Below are positions 33,876 through 41,277 of a stretch of 53,916 nt of DNA, piece after piece. The notes beneath the pieces are model-generated. The model was not told the DNA's origin. It searched no databases and saw only the letters and a list, made by a program, of their open reading frames with translations. The translations under genes were made by a program, and so were the position numbers. The DNA comes from a virus: the IMG/VR virus record IMGVR_UViG_3300009181_000096, positions 1-53,916 of that record; one strand, given 5' to 3'. Numbering within the stretch: the stretch's first letter is position 1; each line of letters begins with the position of its first letter.

Positions 33876-34540
33876 TCGCCAACTATCATTTGTTGTGCGA
33901 TATATTTCGATATTGATTTTTGGTCGGACAAAAAAAAACCGTCCAACAGTTCACCTGTGTCCGTATTAATAACCCAATCTGGTTCTAACCAATCCACAAT
34001 ATCCATATGACATGTGGATATTACAATGTTCTGTAGATTATTATTTCTTATATACCTAGATAAAGCAACTGAAGCTGATTTAGCGACTGTTCTATCCACT
34101 ACTGAGGTATATTCATCAATTACTATATTTGATTTTAATTTGCGAGCTAAATCGGCTCTAAATTTCTCACCATTGGATAATACATGGTAAGGTTTATACC
34201 ATGATGGTATTGAATTAAATCCAACTGAACTTAATCTATTGATTCCATCTTCTGGATTATCAAAATGTGATATTACTGATTTGTTTGGATTCCATATTGG
34301 TGTATCCTCAACACCAAAATTTTTAAGTATGGTACTCTTACCACTACCTGAAGAACCTACAATTACACCTATCTTAAAATCTCTAGGTAATTTTGATGGC
34401 ATTCCCCATGGGTAAAATCTTGATGTACCATCGAATGTGCAATCAAAAGCAGCTTCACTAGCTTTTATAAATTCGTCTGATTCAACATTTGACACTAATG
34501 GTTCTGTGTCTCTAACTAATTTTTCTATTAAAATTTCCAT
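33851..34540 (-). CDS. ABC-like ATPase domain, 5' part of a split ATPase-GNAT gene, 229 aa
   Basis: Walker A GSSGSGKST (62-70), a signature-like LSNGEKFRADLARKL (about 121-135), Walker B NIVIDEYTSVVD (about 139-150) and a switch His in STCHMDIV identify an ABC-type ATPase without membrane segments. The last 30 residues after GFFLSDQ look like out-of-frame translation; the frame of the GNAT domain takes over at the T9 run on the coding strand. The intact product would be about 350 residues. Function of this fusion family in phages is unknown. Confidence 0.78.
   Translation of the reverse strand: MEILIEKLVRDTEPLVSNVESDEFIKASEAAFDCTFDGTSRFYPWGMPSKLPRDFKIGVIVGSSGSGKSTILKNFGVEDTPIWNPNKSVISHFDNPEDGINRLSSVGFNSIPSWYKPYHVLSNGEKFRADLARKLKSNIVIDEYTSVVDRTVAKSASVALSRYIRNNNLQNIVISTCHMDIVDWLEPDWVINTDTGELLDGFFLSDQKSISKYIAQQMIVGECLKTITT
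33930..33938 (-). other. T9 homopolymer: frameshift or sequence-error site in the ATPase-GNAT gene
   Basis: On the coding strand GG is followed by nine T and G. A -1 slip (or one extra T) joins LLDGFF to VRPKINIEIYR and then the GNAT domain in one frame. Confidence 0.65.
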
Positions 34541-34547
34541 AAAACAT

Positions 34548-34578
34548 TTGTCTTTCCAAATTTTTTTTAGTAATTTTG
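34548..34578 (+). promoter_or_regulatory. Host-like promoter, TTG-N20-TAATTTTG
   Basis: TTG at 34548-34550 and TAATTTTG at 34571-34578, with the ATG at 34594 located 16 bases downstream. Confidence 0.7.
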
Positions 34579-34593
34579 TTAAAAAATATTACT

Positions 34594-34908
34594 ATGAGTG
34601 GAGGACATTACGATTATAAATATAGTCAAATTGAATATTTGGCTGAAGAAATTGAAAGAGAATTTGAAAATGACGGTAAGTACATGGGTGAAGACTGGTC
34701 TGTAGAATGGTTTGGCAAAACACCAATGAAAGAATATGACTACTTTGATGGTGCGACACCAGAACAAAAAGAGGAAATATTACGTGAAATAAAATCACTA
34801 ACAGAAACCCTTAAAAACGTTGCTTTTAGAGCAAAAGAATTAGAATGGTTTATGTCTGGAGATACAGGGTTTGAATCGTATCTTAAACGACTTAAAAATG
34901 GTAAATGA
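34594..34908 (+). CDS. Conserved phage MSGGHYDY-type protein, 104 aa
   Basis: The start MSGGHYDYKYSQIEYLAEEI at 34594 is preferred to an earlier ATG (34576) that overlaps the promoter. The N-terminal MSGGH(F/Y)DY motif followed by a helical region is widespread in unrelated phages; function is unknown. Later residues (EQKEEILREIKSLTETLK) form an amphipathic helix. Single-gene early unit with a bidirectional terminator behind it. Confidence 0.75.
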   Translation: MSGGHYDYKYSQIEYLAEEIEREFENDGKYMGEDWSVEWFGKTPMKEYDYFDGATPEQKEEILREIKSLTETLKNVAFRAKELEWFMSGDTGFESYLKRLKNGK

Positions 34909-34924
34909 TAAGTTTATAAAATAG

Positions 34925-34960
34925 AATAACTAGGAAGATTAAAAAACCATCCTAGTTATT
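34925..34960. terminator. Bidirectional terminator between convergent genes
   Basis: An 11-bp stem (AATAACTAGGA/TCCTAGTTATT) has a 14-base A-rich loop; a T run follows on the plus strand. Confidence 0.65.
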
Positions 34961-34981
34961 AGTATTTTTTGTTGTAATTAA

Positions 34982-35203
34982 TTACTTCTTTTTACCTTCA
35001 AGCAAAGTTTTAAACTTAGACTCTAAAGCCGCAATTTTGCTTTCTAACAAAGCAGTTTTGTTAGCTTCTTTTTTTTGTTGTTCAGCTAACCATTGAGTTT
35101 TTTTAGCAGCTACAGCTTCATTTACAATGTTATCTATTAAATCAACAAGGTCATTTTCTGTGATTTTAACTGTTTTTTTTGCTATTTTGTTTACGTTTGA
35201 CAT
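34982..35203 (-). CDS. Small coiled-coil protein, 73 aa
   Basis: It reads MSNVNKIAKKTVKITENDL, then VDLIDNIVNEAVAAKK and a C-terminal coiled coil ending LLEGKKK. The TEND(L)..LI..IV pattern recurs in small proteins of related phages. The protein is preceded by the phage-type motif (35238-35247). No function is known; composition suggests a small structural or core component. Confidence 0.65.
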   Translation of the reverse strand: MSNVNKIAKKTVKITENDLVDLIDNIVNEAVAAKKTQWLAEQQKKEANKTALLESKIAALESKFKTLLEGKKK

Positions 35204-35237
35204 AATTTAAAGTTTAAAGAAAATATTATTATCTTAT

Positions 35238-35247
35238 TAATAAATAT
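35238..35247 (-). promoter_or_regulatory. Phage-type (late-like) promoter motif ATATTTATTA
   Basis: This motif copy lies about 35 bases upstream of ATG 35203. Confidence 0.4.
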
Positions 35248-35283
35248 GCAAGAAAACTTAAAAAGTTTATTGAAATTAAAAAA

Positions 35284-35439
35284 TTATTTATCATATTTTA
35301 CTACATCAAATAAATGCAATAAAACATATCTGTCAAATTTTTTTTTAGCGCAAAAAAAGTTAATAGCCTCTTCAAAACTATTCGCTAAAATGGTATGTAC
35401 GATAGCACCATTTTTAAGTGTTAAACAATATTTTATCAT
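35284..35439 (-). CDS. Small hypothetical protein, 51 aa
   Basis: The frame reads MIKYCLTLKNGAIVHTILAN, then SFEEAINFFCAKKKFDRYVL and a short LHLFDVVKYDK end. A phage-type promoter motif (35453-35462) sits 14 bases upstream, and the strand/hydrophobic pattern looks like a small folded domain. The longer frame on the opposite strand (35246-35458) is judged a shadow. No family recognised. Confidence 0.6.
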   Translation of the reverse strand: MIKYCLTLKNGAIVHTILANSFEEAINFFCAKKKFDRYVLLHLFDVVKYDK

Positions 35440-35452
35440 AAGTTTATTTTTA

Positions 35453-35462
35453 TTATAAATAT
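35453..35462 (-). promoter_or_regulatory. Phage-type (late-like) promoter motif ATATTTATAA
   Basis: This motif copy lies 14 bases upstream of ATG 35439. Confidence 0.45.
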
Positions 35463-35490
35463 AATTAAACTATTCTAAAAAACAATAGTA

Positions 35491-36903
35491 TTAACTTATT
35501 ATAGTTGTTGGTAATAATTCTTTTAATCTATTATAATTAGCCTCGCTTATGGTTTCTTTGCTTACACCTAACCTATGTAATGACCCACCATTGGTTTTAT
35601 CTAAGTATTTTATTTCTTCTGGAATATCATTTATAGGGTTACCAACTAAATTTAAAAATATCAAATTTTTTAAATTACCAATTTCTTTAGGTAATGATTT
35701 TATGCGATTACCTGTCAATATTAACATTTCTAAATTATTCAATGAACCAATTGATGGGTGTAAATCAACCATCTTTGCATTTGTTATTATAAGTTGGTCA
35801 ACCATTTTAAATCTACTTATGTCTGGTAATCTAGGTATCTCTCTAACCATGAATTTTATTTCAGGTGTGTTATCATCAATTAAATTAAACAAGGTATCAG
35901 CAAATCCAAATTGAATTAAATAATCTAAATAAATGTTATTGTCAATTCCTTTTTTATATGCTTTGGCCATAGCCATAAGTTCCATATAAAAGAAATTAGA
36001 TATCCCATCACTTTCCTTTAATACGCTTTCAAAAATGCTAACATTTTGACCATTCGTGTAATCTTTTAATTGCTCAGTTTCAAAGTGTACTTGGTACAAT
36101 TCTTTACTTTCACCAGTAAAAAATTTATTGTTTATTATAATATAAATGTCTGATTTTTTACCGTTAGGTTTTAAGTTATTTTTAGTGTAGATATTAAACA
36201 TACCATTACCTTCTTTAGCGGTACACCAATTTGTGTAGTTAGAAAAAACAATACTAGCGGCTGTTGTTTTAGGTATATATAATGTAAACTTTCTATCCTT
36301 TAATGGTATAATTGCTTGACCAGATTCTACAAACTTATATAATGTTCGTTCAACGGCACTTGGTTCTTTTTCAATGAAAGGGTCTACCGAATCAAATAAT
36401 TGAGCTAATGATTTATATTGATTTATATTAGTTGGGTCTTTTACACTAATTAAACTATAACTAGCTTTACATAAATCAATGAATTTTTTCTTTCGTTTGT
36501 TATCCTCAAATAAGGTTAAATATGCTTTAGCTTGAGGTAAATCTTCATTAACAAAACGTATTGCTGATTTTATGCTATTATCACTACCTTCTTTAATAAA
36601 ACGAGTGAATAGTGTCAACATCCATTGCAAATATATCTTATTATCTGTTGGGTCAGCCAAAACCATATTGTTAAACACATCAGAAGATATACTAACAACT
36701 TTTGATAATCTATCCTTTTCATTAGTCTTGGTAGATAAAATACCCAAAATAACGCCATTACCTGAAGTGATTAACTTTGTTGTTAAACCAGAATCAGATA
36801 ACTTATCCGTTTTTTTTATCAATCCCTTTTCATCAGAATATTCAAAAACATCAAATTGTTCAGCTAAGTACGTTAATCTATCAATAACTTTTTTACTATT
36901 CAT
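35491..36903 (-). CDS. W-C-T domain protein with leucine-rich repeats, 470 aa
   Basis: Residues about 190-290 hold the domain also found in two genes near 50 kb: FTLYIPKTTAASIVF, NYTNWCTAKEGNGMFNIY and VHFETEQLKDY. Residues about 365-450 are leucine-rich repeats (LIITNAKMVDLHPSIGSL, LEMLILTGNRIKSLPKEIG, NLKNLIFLNLVGNPIND) that normally bind other proteins. Unlike its relatives it lacks the basic leader and has a host-like promoter (36923-36953), so it is probably made early in the host and not packaged. Function unknown; a host-protein binder is plausible. Confidence 0.7.
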   Translation of the reverse strand: MNSKKVIDRLTYLAEQFDVFEYSDEKGLIKKTDKLSDSGLTTKLITSGNGVILGILSTKTNEKDRLSKVVSISSDVFNNMVLADPTDNKIYLQWMLTLFTRFIKEGSDNSIKSAIRFVNEDLPQAKAYLTLFEDNKRKKKFIDLCKASYSLISVKDPTNINQYKSLAQLFDSVDPFIEKEPSAVERTLYKFVESGQAIIPLKDRKFTLYIPKTTAASIVFSNYTNWCTAKEGNGMFNIYTKNNLKPNGKKSDIYIIINNKFFTGESKELYQVHFETEQLKDYTNGQNVSIFESVLKESDGISNFFYMELMAMAKAYKKGIDNNIYLDYLIQFGFADTLFNLIDDNTPEIKFMVREIPRLPDISRFKMVDQLIITNAKMVDLHPSIGSLNNLEMLILTGNRIKSLPKEIGNLKNLIFLNLVGNPINDIPEEIKYLDKTNGGSLHRLGVSKETISEANYNRLKELLPTTIIS

Positions 36904-36922
36904 GTCGTTTAGTATTTAACTG

Positions 36923-36953
36923 CAAATATACCAAAAAATAAGATTCTAATCAA
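36923..36953 (-). promoter_or_regulatory. Host-like promoter, TTG-N20-TATATTTG
   Basis: Minus-strand TTG (36953-36951), 20 bases, TATATTTG (36930-36923); the ATG at 36903 is 19 bases downstream. The -33 element lies just before the stop of the upstream gene. Confidence 0.7.
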
Positions 36954-36957
36954 GATA

Positions 36958-37299
36958 TTATTCGTAAAATCTTCTGATATAATCATCTTCAATATATTCC
37001 TCAACCCTTCTTTTTAAAAACCAAATCAACCCATTTATATTATCACTTTCTCTATCAATAATATCTAACATTACCATATTAGGGTCTTCACCATCTGTTA
37101 ATCTATATTTAATTTCATTAAAATAATCACCACTTCCTTCATTTATCAATTCTTGAATTATCAAATTGTATGTTTCCCACCTGCACTCTTTCTCTTCATC
37201 CAATGTATCAATTATCGTTTTTATATGTCTTTGATATGCCTTATCCAGTAAAGTTGTCTTACCTTGCCCAGCTTTAAATAAAAAATTATTAGCTTTCAT
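36958..37299 (-). CDS. Conserved RLTD-type phage protein, 113 aa
   Basis: The core WETYNLIIQELINEGSG and YRLTDGEDPNMVMLDII (about 65-81) is shared with the neighbour at 37426-37746 (WLTYNQVILELK, YRLTDDSNPNEV), so the two are paralogues. Here the N-terminus has GQGKTT, which resembles part of a P-loop but lacks the rest of an ATPase. Function unknown. A CAATAAATAT motif (37329-37338) lies upstream. Confidence 0.65.
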   Translation of the reverse strand: MKANNFLFKAGQGKTTLLDKAYQRHIKTIIDTLDEEKECRWETYNLIIQELINEGSGDYFNEIKYRLTDGEDPNMVMLDIIDRESDNINGLIWFLKRRVEEYIEDDYIRRFYE

Positions 37300-37394
37300 A
37301 GGTGTGTTTTAAATTAAATGTTATTTATCAATAAATATCATTTAACCACCAAATAAACTAATAATTTTTATAATTTTTAAATAAATTTTAAGAT

Positions 37395-37423
37395 TATAAT
37401 TAACTGATTTACAGTTAATTATA
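37395..37423 (-). terminator. Possible terminator (12-bp hairpin)
   Basis: TATAATTAACTG pairs perfectly with CAGTTAATTATA around a 5-base loop just after the stop at 37426. There is no clear T run, so it may serve mainly as a 3' end stabiliser. Confidence 0.45.
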
Positions 37424-37425
37424 TA

Positions 37426-37746
37426 TTAAAAATTGGTTATTTTAATGTAAAGTCGCTCTAACTCAGCGGTTTGGTTTTTTATATCTTCCATTACTGAAAT
37501 ACACACTTCATTTGGGTTTGAATCATCAGTTAGTCTGTATTGTAGTTCTCTAACTTTAAGTGTATTTTTTAATGCGTGTTTTAATTCTAAGATAACTTGG
37601 TTGTATGTCAACCAAGCTCTCTTTTTTTCTATATCACCAACAACAAGATTTTCAGTTAATTTAGTTTCATATTCGTGTTCTAAATTAGTTTCGAAATCAC
37701 CATACTGTTCTCGTAATGATTCTCTTATTTTTGTTTTGATGTCCAT
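37426..37746 (-). CDS. RLTD-type protein with leader-like N-terminus, 106 aa
   Basis: The protein starts MDIKTKIRESLREQYGD, a basic helix with L-R-E, then has an acidic stretch and the paralogous core RAWLTYNQVILELKHALK and LQYRLTDDSNPNEV. The start overlaps the upstream gene's end within two bases. The leader suggests packaging, while its paralogue at 36958 lacks it. No function known. Confidence 0.62.
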   Translation of the reverse strand: MDIKTKIRESLREQYGDFETNLEHEYETKLTENLVVGDIEKKRAWLTYNQVILELKHALKNTLKVRELQYRLTDDSNPNEVCISVMEDIKNQTAELERLYIKITNF

Positions 37747-37747
37747 A

Positions 37748-38089
37748 TCATTTCAAAGGTACATGTTTAGATAAAAGGTAATTGTCATCAATCTTTTTAT
37801 CTACCCAATCTTTAATTACTTGTTTGATGAATTTTTCACTAACTTTATGTTTATATTTCAGATATTCACATAAATCTTTAGGTGTAATAACCTCTTCATC
37901 AACTTTAACCATAAACATAGGTTGTGAACTATACTCACCACCTTCTTTAACAAATTTATCAACAACTTGATAATTAGCATCCAATTCTTCTTTTATGCGT
38001 TTTACCATAATAGAATAACCTGTACTCTCAGATAGTATAACCTTTAAAGTTTGTAATTGTGATTCTGTGATAATTAATTTATTTTTCAT
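37748..38089 (-). CDS. Hypothetical protein with ITESQL N-terminus, 113 aa
   Basis: It begins MKNKLIITESQLQTLKVILSES, an N-terminal pattern common among small proteins of related phages, with an L-S-E site at about residue 20. The rest contains QPMFMVKVDEEVITPKDLCEY and a basic helical end. The phage-type motif at 38092-38101 is only a few bases from the ATG. No family recognised. Confidence 0.62.
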   Translation of the reverse strand: MKNKLIITESQLQTLKVILSESTGYSIMVKRIKEELDANYQVVDKFVKEGGEYSSQPMFMVKVDEEVITPKDLCEYLKYKHKVSEKFIKQVIKDWVDKKIDDNYLLSKHVPLK

Positions 38090-38091
38090 GT

Positions 38092-38101
38092 CTATAAATA
38101 T
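38092..38101 (-). promoter_or_regulatory. Phage-type (late-like) promoter motif ATATTTATAG
   Basis: This motif copy ends two bases before the ATG at 38089, so the transcript would have a very short leader or none. Confidence 0.45.
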
Positions 38102-38122
38102 TATGGAAATAAAGATTAGTTA

Positions 38123-38440
38123 TTATTTCAACGAATTTATCTTATTTTGTAATTCTTGTTTAGATTTATAACCAACCATTTTATCAACAACTTCACCATT
38201 TTTTAAAAACAAAATAGTAGGTATGCTTCTAACTTCATATTTATTTGCCGATATGTTATTATGGTCAACATTAACCTTACCAATTGTTATGTCTTTGTTT
38301 TCTTCATCTAGTGATAATGAATCAATCACTGGACCTAACATTTTACAGGGGCCACACCATTCAGCCCAAAAATCTAACACTGTTAATTCTTTTTCTTCTA
38401 AAACTTTTGATATGTTTACATCTTTTACTTCTAATGCCAT
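38123..38440 (-). CDS. trxA: Thioredoxin, 105 aa
   Basis: The redox motif WAEWCGPCKML (about 24-34), the cis-Pro region VRSIPTILFL (about 68-77) and the normal length identify a classical thioredoxin. It reduces disulfides with host thioredoxin reductase and could support ribonucleotide reductase during phage DNA synthesis. A phage-type motif lies at 38474-38483. T4 also encodes its own redoxin, so the presence fits the lineage. Confidence 0.93.
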   Translation of the reverse strand: MALEVKDVNISKVLEEKELTVLDFWAEWCGPCKMLGPVIDSLSLDEENKDITIGKVNVDHNNISANKYEVRSIPTILFLKNGEVVDKMVGYKSKQELQNKINSLK

Positions 38441-38473
38441 TTACTGTTTTTTTTTAATTTGTTATTATTGTAA

Positions 38474-38483
38474 TTATAAATAT
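38474..38483 (-). promoter_or_regulatory. Phage-type (late-like) promoter motif ATATTTATAA
   Basis: This motif copy lies 34 bases upstream of the thioredoxin ATG at 38440. Confidence 0.4.
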
Positions 38484-38505
38484 ACGATATACTTTATAAA
38501 TTTAA

Positions 38506-38757
38506 ATGAAAGATTCGATAATTATTTTAAAATATCTTAATAGAGAGTACCCAGACGATTGCATTGCTATATATCTTTACTGTTCTAGTAACTCTAAAAA
38601 TAATAAAATAGTCATTGATAAAATCATGGAAAATGTTAAACAAGTATTTTCACCACCGTTTGAGATAAGTTACTTAAAGTCAATTACTAATATGTTCTTA
38701 GAAAATAAAAAGAAACAATATATTAATAATGAAATAAAGATAAAATCAATTTATTAA
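38506..38757 (+). CDS. Small hypothetical protein, 83 aa
   Basis: The frame starts MKDSIIILKYLNREYPDDCI and contains SYLKSITNMFLENKKKQ. It is divergent from the thioredoxin gene with an AT-rich shared upstream region and ends two bases before the convergent gene at 38760. No family recognised; the compact placement supports coding. Confidence 0.55.
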   Translation: MKDSIIILKYLNREYPDDCIAIYLYCSSNSKNNKIVIDKIMENVKQVFSPPFEISYLKSITNMFLENKKKQYINNEIKIKSIY

Positions 38758-38759
38758 AT

Positions 38760-39071
38760 CTATACATCTCCAGTTATTGGAAAAATTTCTTTTGTCAACA
38801 TTATTATCTTCTGCATTTCAACAACCTTATCAGAAATAAAATAATTAGTGATATGATTAATAATCTCATCATCACCTAAATTATATAATAATTTCAAATG
38901 ATTTACTATAGCAATTAAATTATCACGCTCTATTTTTGATAAATTATTATTTATTATTGAATCGTGCATACTCCTGCAATAATTAATATATGTCATAAAT
39001 TTTGTTTTTTTAAACATTGACATAGTTATATCACAGATACTCAAGTAAATAAAATTTTCAAATTTATTCAT
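38760..39071 (-). CDS. Small helical hypothetical protein, 103 aa
   Basis: The start MNKFENFIYLSICDITMSMF at 39071 is preferred; the frame is open to 39173 but that part is rich in Cys, His and Phe and overlaps a divergent small gene. The product is helical (LIAIVNHLKLLYNLGDDEII). No family recognised. Confidence 0.55.
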   Translation of the reverse strand: MNKFENFIYLSICDITMSMFKKTKFMTYINYCRSMHDSIINNNLSKIERDNLIAIVNHLKLLYNLGDDEIINHITNYFISDKVVEMQKIIMLTKEIFPITGDV

Positions 39072-39104
39072 TTTTATTATTTTTTGGTTGTATTTATAGT
39101 TAAA

Positions 39105-39197
39105 ATGATTACAATGGATGAAGATAAAATTATAACACCAACGATTATTGCCGAAGATGAATGGGATAATCATATTGGTGATAGTATATGTTTTTAA
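39105..39197 (+). CDS. Candidate 30-residue peptide
   Basis: The frame starts MITMDEDKIITPTIIAEDEW and ends SICF. A GTATTTATAG motif lies just upstream, and its stop codon overlaps the ATG of the next gene (TAATG), as expected for translational coupling. An internal ATG at 39114 is an alternative start. Confidence 0.4.
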   Translation: MITMDEDKIITPTIIAEDEWDNHIGDSICF

Positions 39198-39445
39198 TGC
39201 TTACCGACATAGATAAAAATATGATGATTAAATTTCTTGAAAAAAATTATCATGTTTCAAGAATTAAACATAATATGCGTTTTAGACGAGGTATTATGTT
39301 TGATGATGGTAAATCGTATCTACTAGGTGACAATTCTCAAGAATTAATAATTAAATATAAATTAATTGACTTAATTAAATTACTTTTTTCTTGTGATGAT
39401 GAAACAAGCACATATATAGTTAATAGCTACTTACATACAAAATAA
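39197..39445 (+). CDS. Small hypothetical protein, 82 aa
   Basis: The ATG at 39197 overlaps the stop of the preceding short frame and is preferred to ATG 39188. The product starts MLTDIDKNMMIKFLEKNYHV and has RRGIMFDDGKSYLLGDNSQ in the middle. It ends one base before the convergent lipoprotein gene. No family recognised. Confidence 0.55.
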   Translation: MLTDIDKNMMIKFLEKNYHVSRIKHNMRFRRGIMFDDGKSYLLGDNSQELIIKYKLIDLIKLLFSCDDETSTYIVNSYLHTK

Positions 39446-40033
39446 TTACCAAACTTCTATTTTCTTAAGCTTCAATTCTGTCCAATAATGACAATTGTAT
39501 CCGTAAATACTACCTTCCATGTGTTGTATTTCAATAGATATAATGTTATCAGCTTTACTAATAGTCTTACCAAAAAATGGTCTAGCTGAACCACCTAGAT
39601 TTTGTTGACCATGTATTGGGTCTTCTATAATGCTAGTGTTTTGACCCATATAATTAATCATATAATATTTAGTTGTATCATCATTCAATACAAATCTACC
39701 CATACCATTACCACCAGTTAATGTTGGCCAAAATGAATATGTTGTTTTATCTTTTACTATAGTCTCTATGTCAAAAATACTACCACCCCATCTAAGACTT
39801 GATTCATCTTTATGTAAACCAAAATGGTTAAATTTAACCGTCTCACCAGTCTCATGATTGTCAACATACATAATTGCGTCAATAATCACAAACTTACCCC
39901 ATCTACTAAGTAATTTTGTTGTATCATAACCACCAGAAGTTGGTAATACGTTTTTATATTCTTTTGAAGGATATGGATATTCCTTTTGACACCCAAAAGA
40001 TAAAATAACTAATAGTAATAATAAAATTCTCAT
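39446..40033 (-). CDS. Phage-encoded lipoprotein, 195 aa
   Basis: The N-terminus MRILLLLLVILSFGCQKEY is a short lipoprotein signal with lipobox LSFG and Cys15 as lipidation site. The mature part is a beta-rich globular domain with WGKFVIIDAIMYVDN, a GGNGMGRFVLNDD turn and a Trp-containing end. The host secretion and lipidation machinery would place it in the cell envelope. A host-like promoter (40052-40082) makes early synthesis likely. Envelope lipoproteins of phages often block superinfection, but that role is inference here. Confidence 0.8.
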   Translation of the reverse strand: MRILLLLLVILSFGCQKEYPYPSKEYKNVLPTSGGYDTTKLLSRWGKFVIIDAIMYVDNHETGETVKFNHFGLHKDESSLRWGGSIFDIETIVKDKTTYSFWPTLTGGNGMGRFVLNDDTTKYYMINYMGQNTSIIEDPIHGQQNLGGSARPFFGKTISKADNIISIEIQHMEGSIYGYNCHYWTELKLKKIEVW

Positions 40034-40051
40034 AGTTCATAATTTATACCG

Positions 40052-40082
40052 CAAATATATAAATTTATTTTTAATATAACAA
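40052..40082 (-). promoter_or_regulatory. Host-like promoter of the lipoprotein gene, TTG-N20-TATATTTG
   Basis: Minus-strand TTG (40082-40080), 20 bases, TATATTTG (40059-40052); the ATG is at 40033. A weaker plus-strand counterpart (TTG 40086-40088, TATATTTT 40109-40116) points to the nuclease gene. Confidence 0.7.
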
Positions 40083-40119
40083 ATATTGCTTTTTATATTT
40101 ATTTGTGGTATATTTTACT

Positions 40120-40638
40120 ATGGCAAATTTAAATTTTAAAACAGACTTACCACTAGGACAAAAAGGTGAAGAGATAATCGCTGAGTTCTTAAAAACAAAC
40201 TATGGTTTTCAAATTATCTCTTTTAATCATAATAATAAACATGATTTTAAAACCATAATAAATAACCAAGAAAAAACTGTTGAAGTTAAAACAGATGTGT
40301 ATTGTATTCCTGATAAAGAAATATCAACACCGTTTGGACAATTAAAAGTTAAAGGTCGTGATAGTGGAAATATGTTTATCGAAACAGAATGTAGAGGTAA
40401 AGATTCTGGTATTACAATAACTAAATCAGATATATATGTTTATTACTATCCATTACTTAAACAAGCTTGGATTATACCAACTAGTAAACTTAAAAAATTA
40501 ATCGCTAATAATAACTTTGAATTCAAAGATAAAAATGTTGGTGATGAAGGTAGTGAAACAAAAGGTTATGTAATACCTAGAAATAATGTGATAAATCATT
40601 TTAAAGTGGTTGATGTATCATATGAGTGGCCATATTAA
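40120..40638 (+). CDS. PD-(D/E)XK-like nuclease domain protein, 172 aa
   Basis: The start MANLNFKTDLPLGQKGEEII at 40120 is an ATG; the frame is open to a GTG at 40105. KHDFKTII followed by KTVEVKTDVY (about 47-65) forms the D...ExK pattern of restriction-like nucleases, after a helix with a conserved Glu (GEEIIAEFL). A further FIETECRGKDSGI stretch and YYPLLKQAWIIP strands complete an Archaeal-Holliday or restriction-type core. It is followed six bases later by the HNH-like gene. Nuclease activity is inferred from the motif. Confidence 0.7.
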   Translation: MANLNFKTDLPLGQKGEEIIAEFLKTNYGFQIISFNHNNKHDFKTIINNQEKTVEVKTDVYCIPDKEISTPFGQLKVKGRDSGNMFIETECRGKDSGITITKSDIYVYYYPLLKQAWIIPTSKLKKLIANNNFEFKDKNVGDEGSETKGYVIPRNNVINHFKVVDVSYEWPY

Positions 40639-40644
40639 TTATTA

Positions 40645-41277
40645 ATGAAAACAAATAAACCAAAATTAACCGTAGAACTAATACCAAGTACCTGTTTTAA
40701 TAGCAATGTTAGAACAACTGTAAAACCTAAAGAATGGGATAAAATTAGACGCATATCATATGAAAAAGCTAATGATAAATGCGAAATATGTAATGATATA
40801 GGTAAAAATCAAGGATATAAACATAATGTAGAATGTCATGAAATATGGGAATATGATGACCAAAATCATGTTCAAAAACTTATTGGACTTATATCATTGT
40901 GCCCTATTTGTCATCAAGTAAAACATATTGGTAGAGCAATCGCTATTGGTAAACAAATAATTTGTTTTCAACAACTGGCTAAGATAAATAAATGGACACA
41001 GGAACAAGTAACAGAACACGTTACAAGCTCATTTGAGCTTCAGAAAGCACGTTCTAAACATGAATGGTTGTTAGACCTATCTATACTTAATAAAGAGCCT
41101 TATAACTTATCTATTAACTTGGATAAAAAACGAGTCTTTAAGGTTAAAAAATATAAAAAGAAACCTAAAAAGAAAAAAGTAGAAGGCGAGGCTAAAAAAA
41201 TACACCCTAAAGCTAAAATTAGCAAAGCGTTAAAACCTAAAAAACCATCTAATAAAAGACCAGCTAAAAAGAAATAA
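40645..41277 (+). CDS. HNH-like zinc protein with Lys-rich tail, 210 aa
   Basis: This is a paralogue of the gene at 247-738, with KCEICNDIGKNQG (about 46-58), VECHEIWEYDD and LISLCPICHQVKH (about 84-96). Unlike that gene it carries a 55-residue C-terminal extension made almost only of Lys, Pro and Ala (KKKPKKKKVEGEAKK), likely a DNA-binding tail. Coupled to the PD-(D/E)XK-like gene, it may form a two-nuclease unit, though either may be structural. Confidence 0.68.
   Translation: MKTNKPKLTVELIPSTCFNSNVRTTVKPKEWDKIRRISYEKANDKCEICNDIGKNQGYKHNVECHEIWEYDDQNHVQKLIGLISLCPICHQVKHIGRAIAIGKQIICFQQLAKINKWTQEQVTEHVTSSFELQKARSKHEWLLDLSILNKEPYNLSINLDKKRVFKVKKYKKKPKKKKVEGEAKKIHPKAKISKALKPKKPSNKRPAKKK

Noticed and set aside
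35246-35458. A 70-residue frame on the plus strand.
   Set aside because: The opposite strand holds a better gene (35284-35439) with a promoter motif and sensible composition; the plus frame looks like a shadow.
36958-37299. GQGKTT near the N-terminus as an ATPase P-loop.
   Set aside because: No preceding beta strand, Walker B or other ATPase motif; the paralogue at 37426 lacks it.
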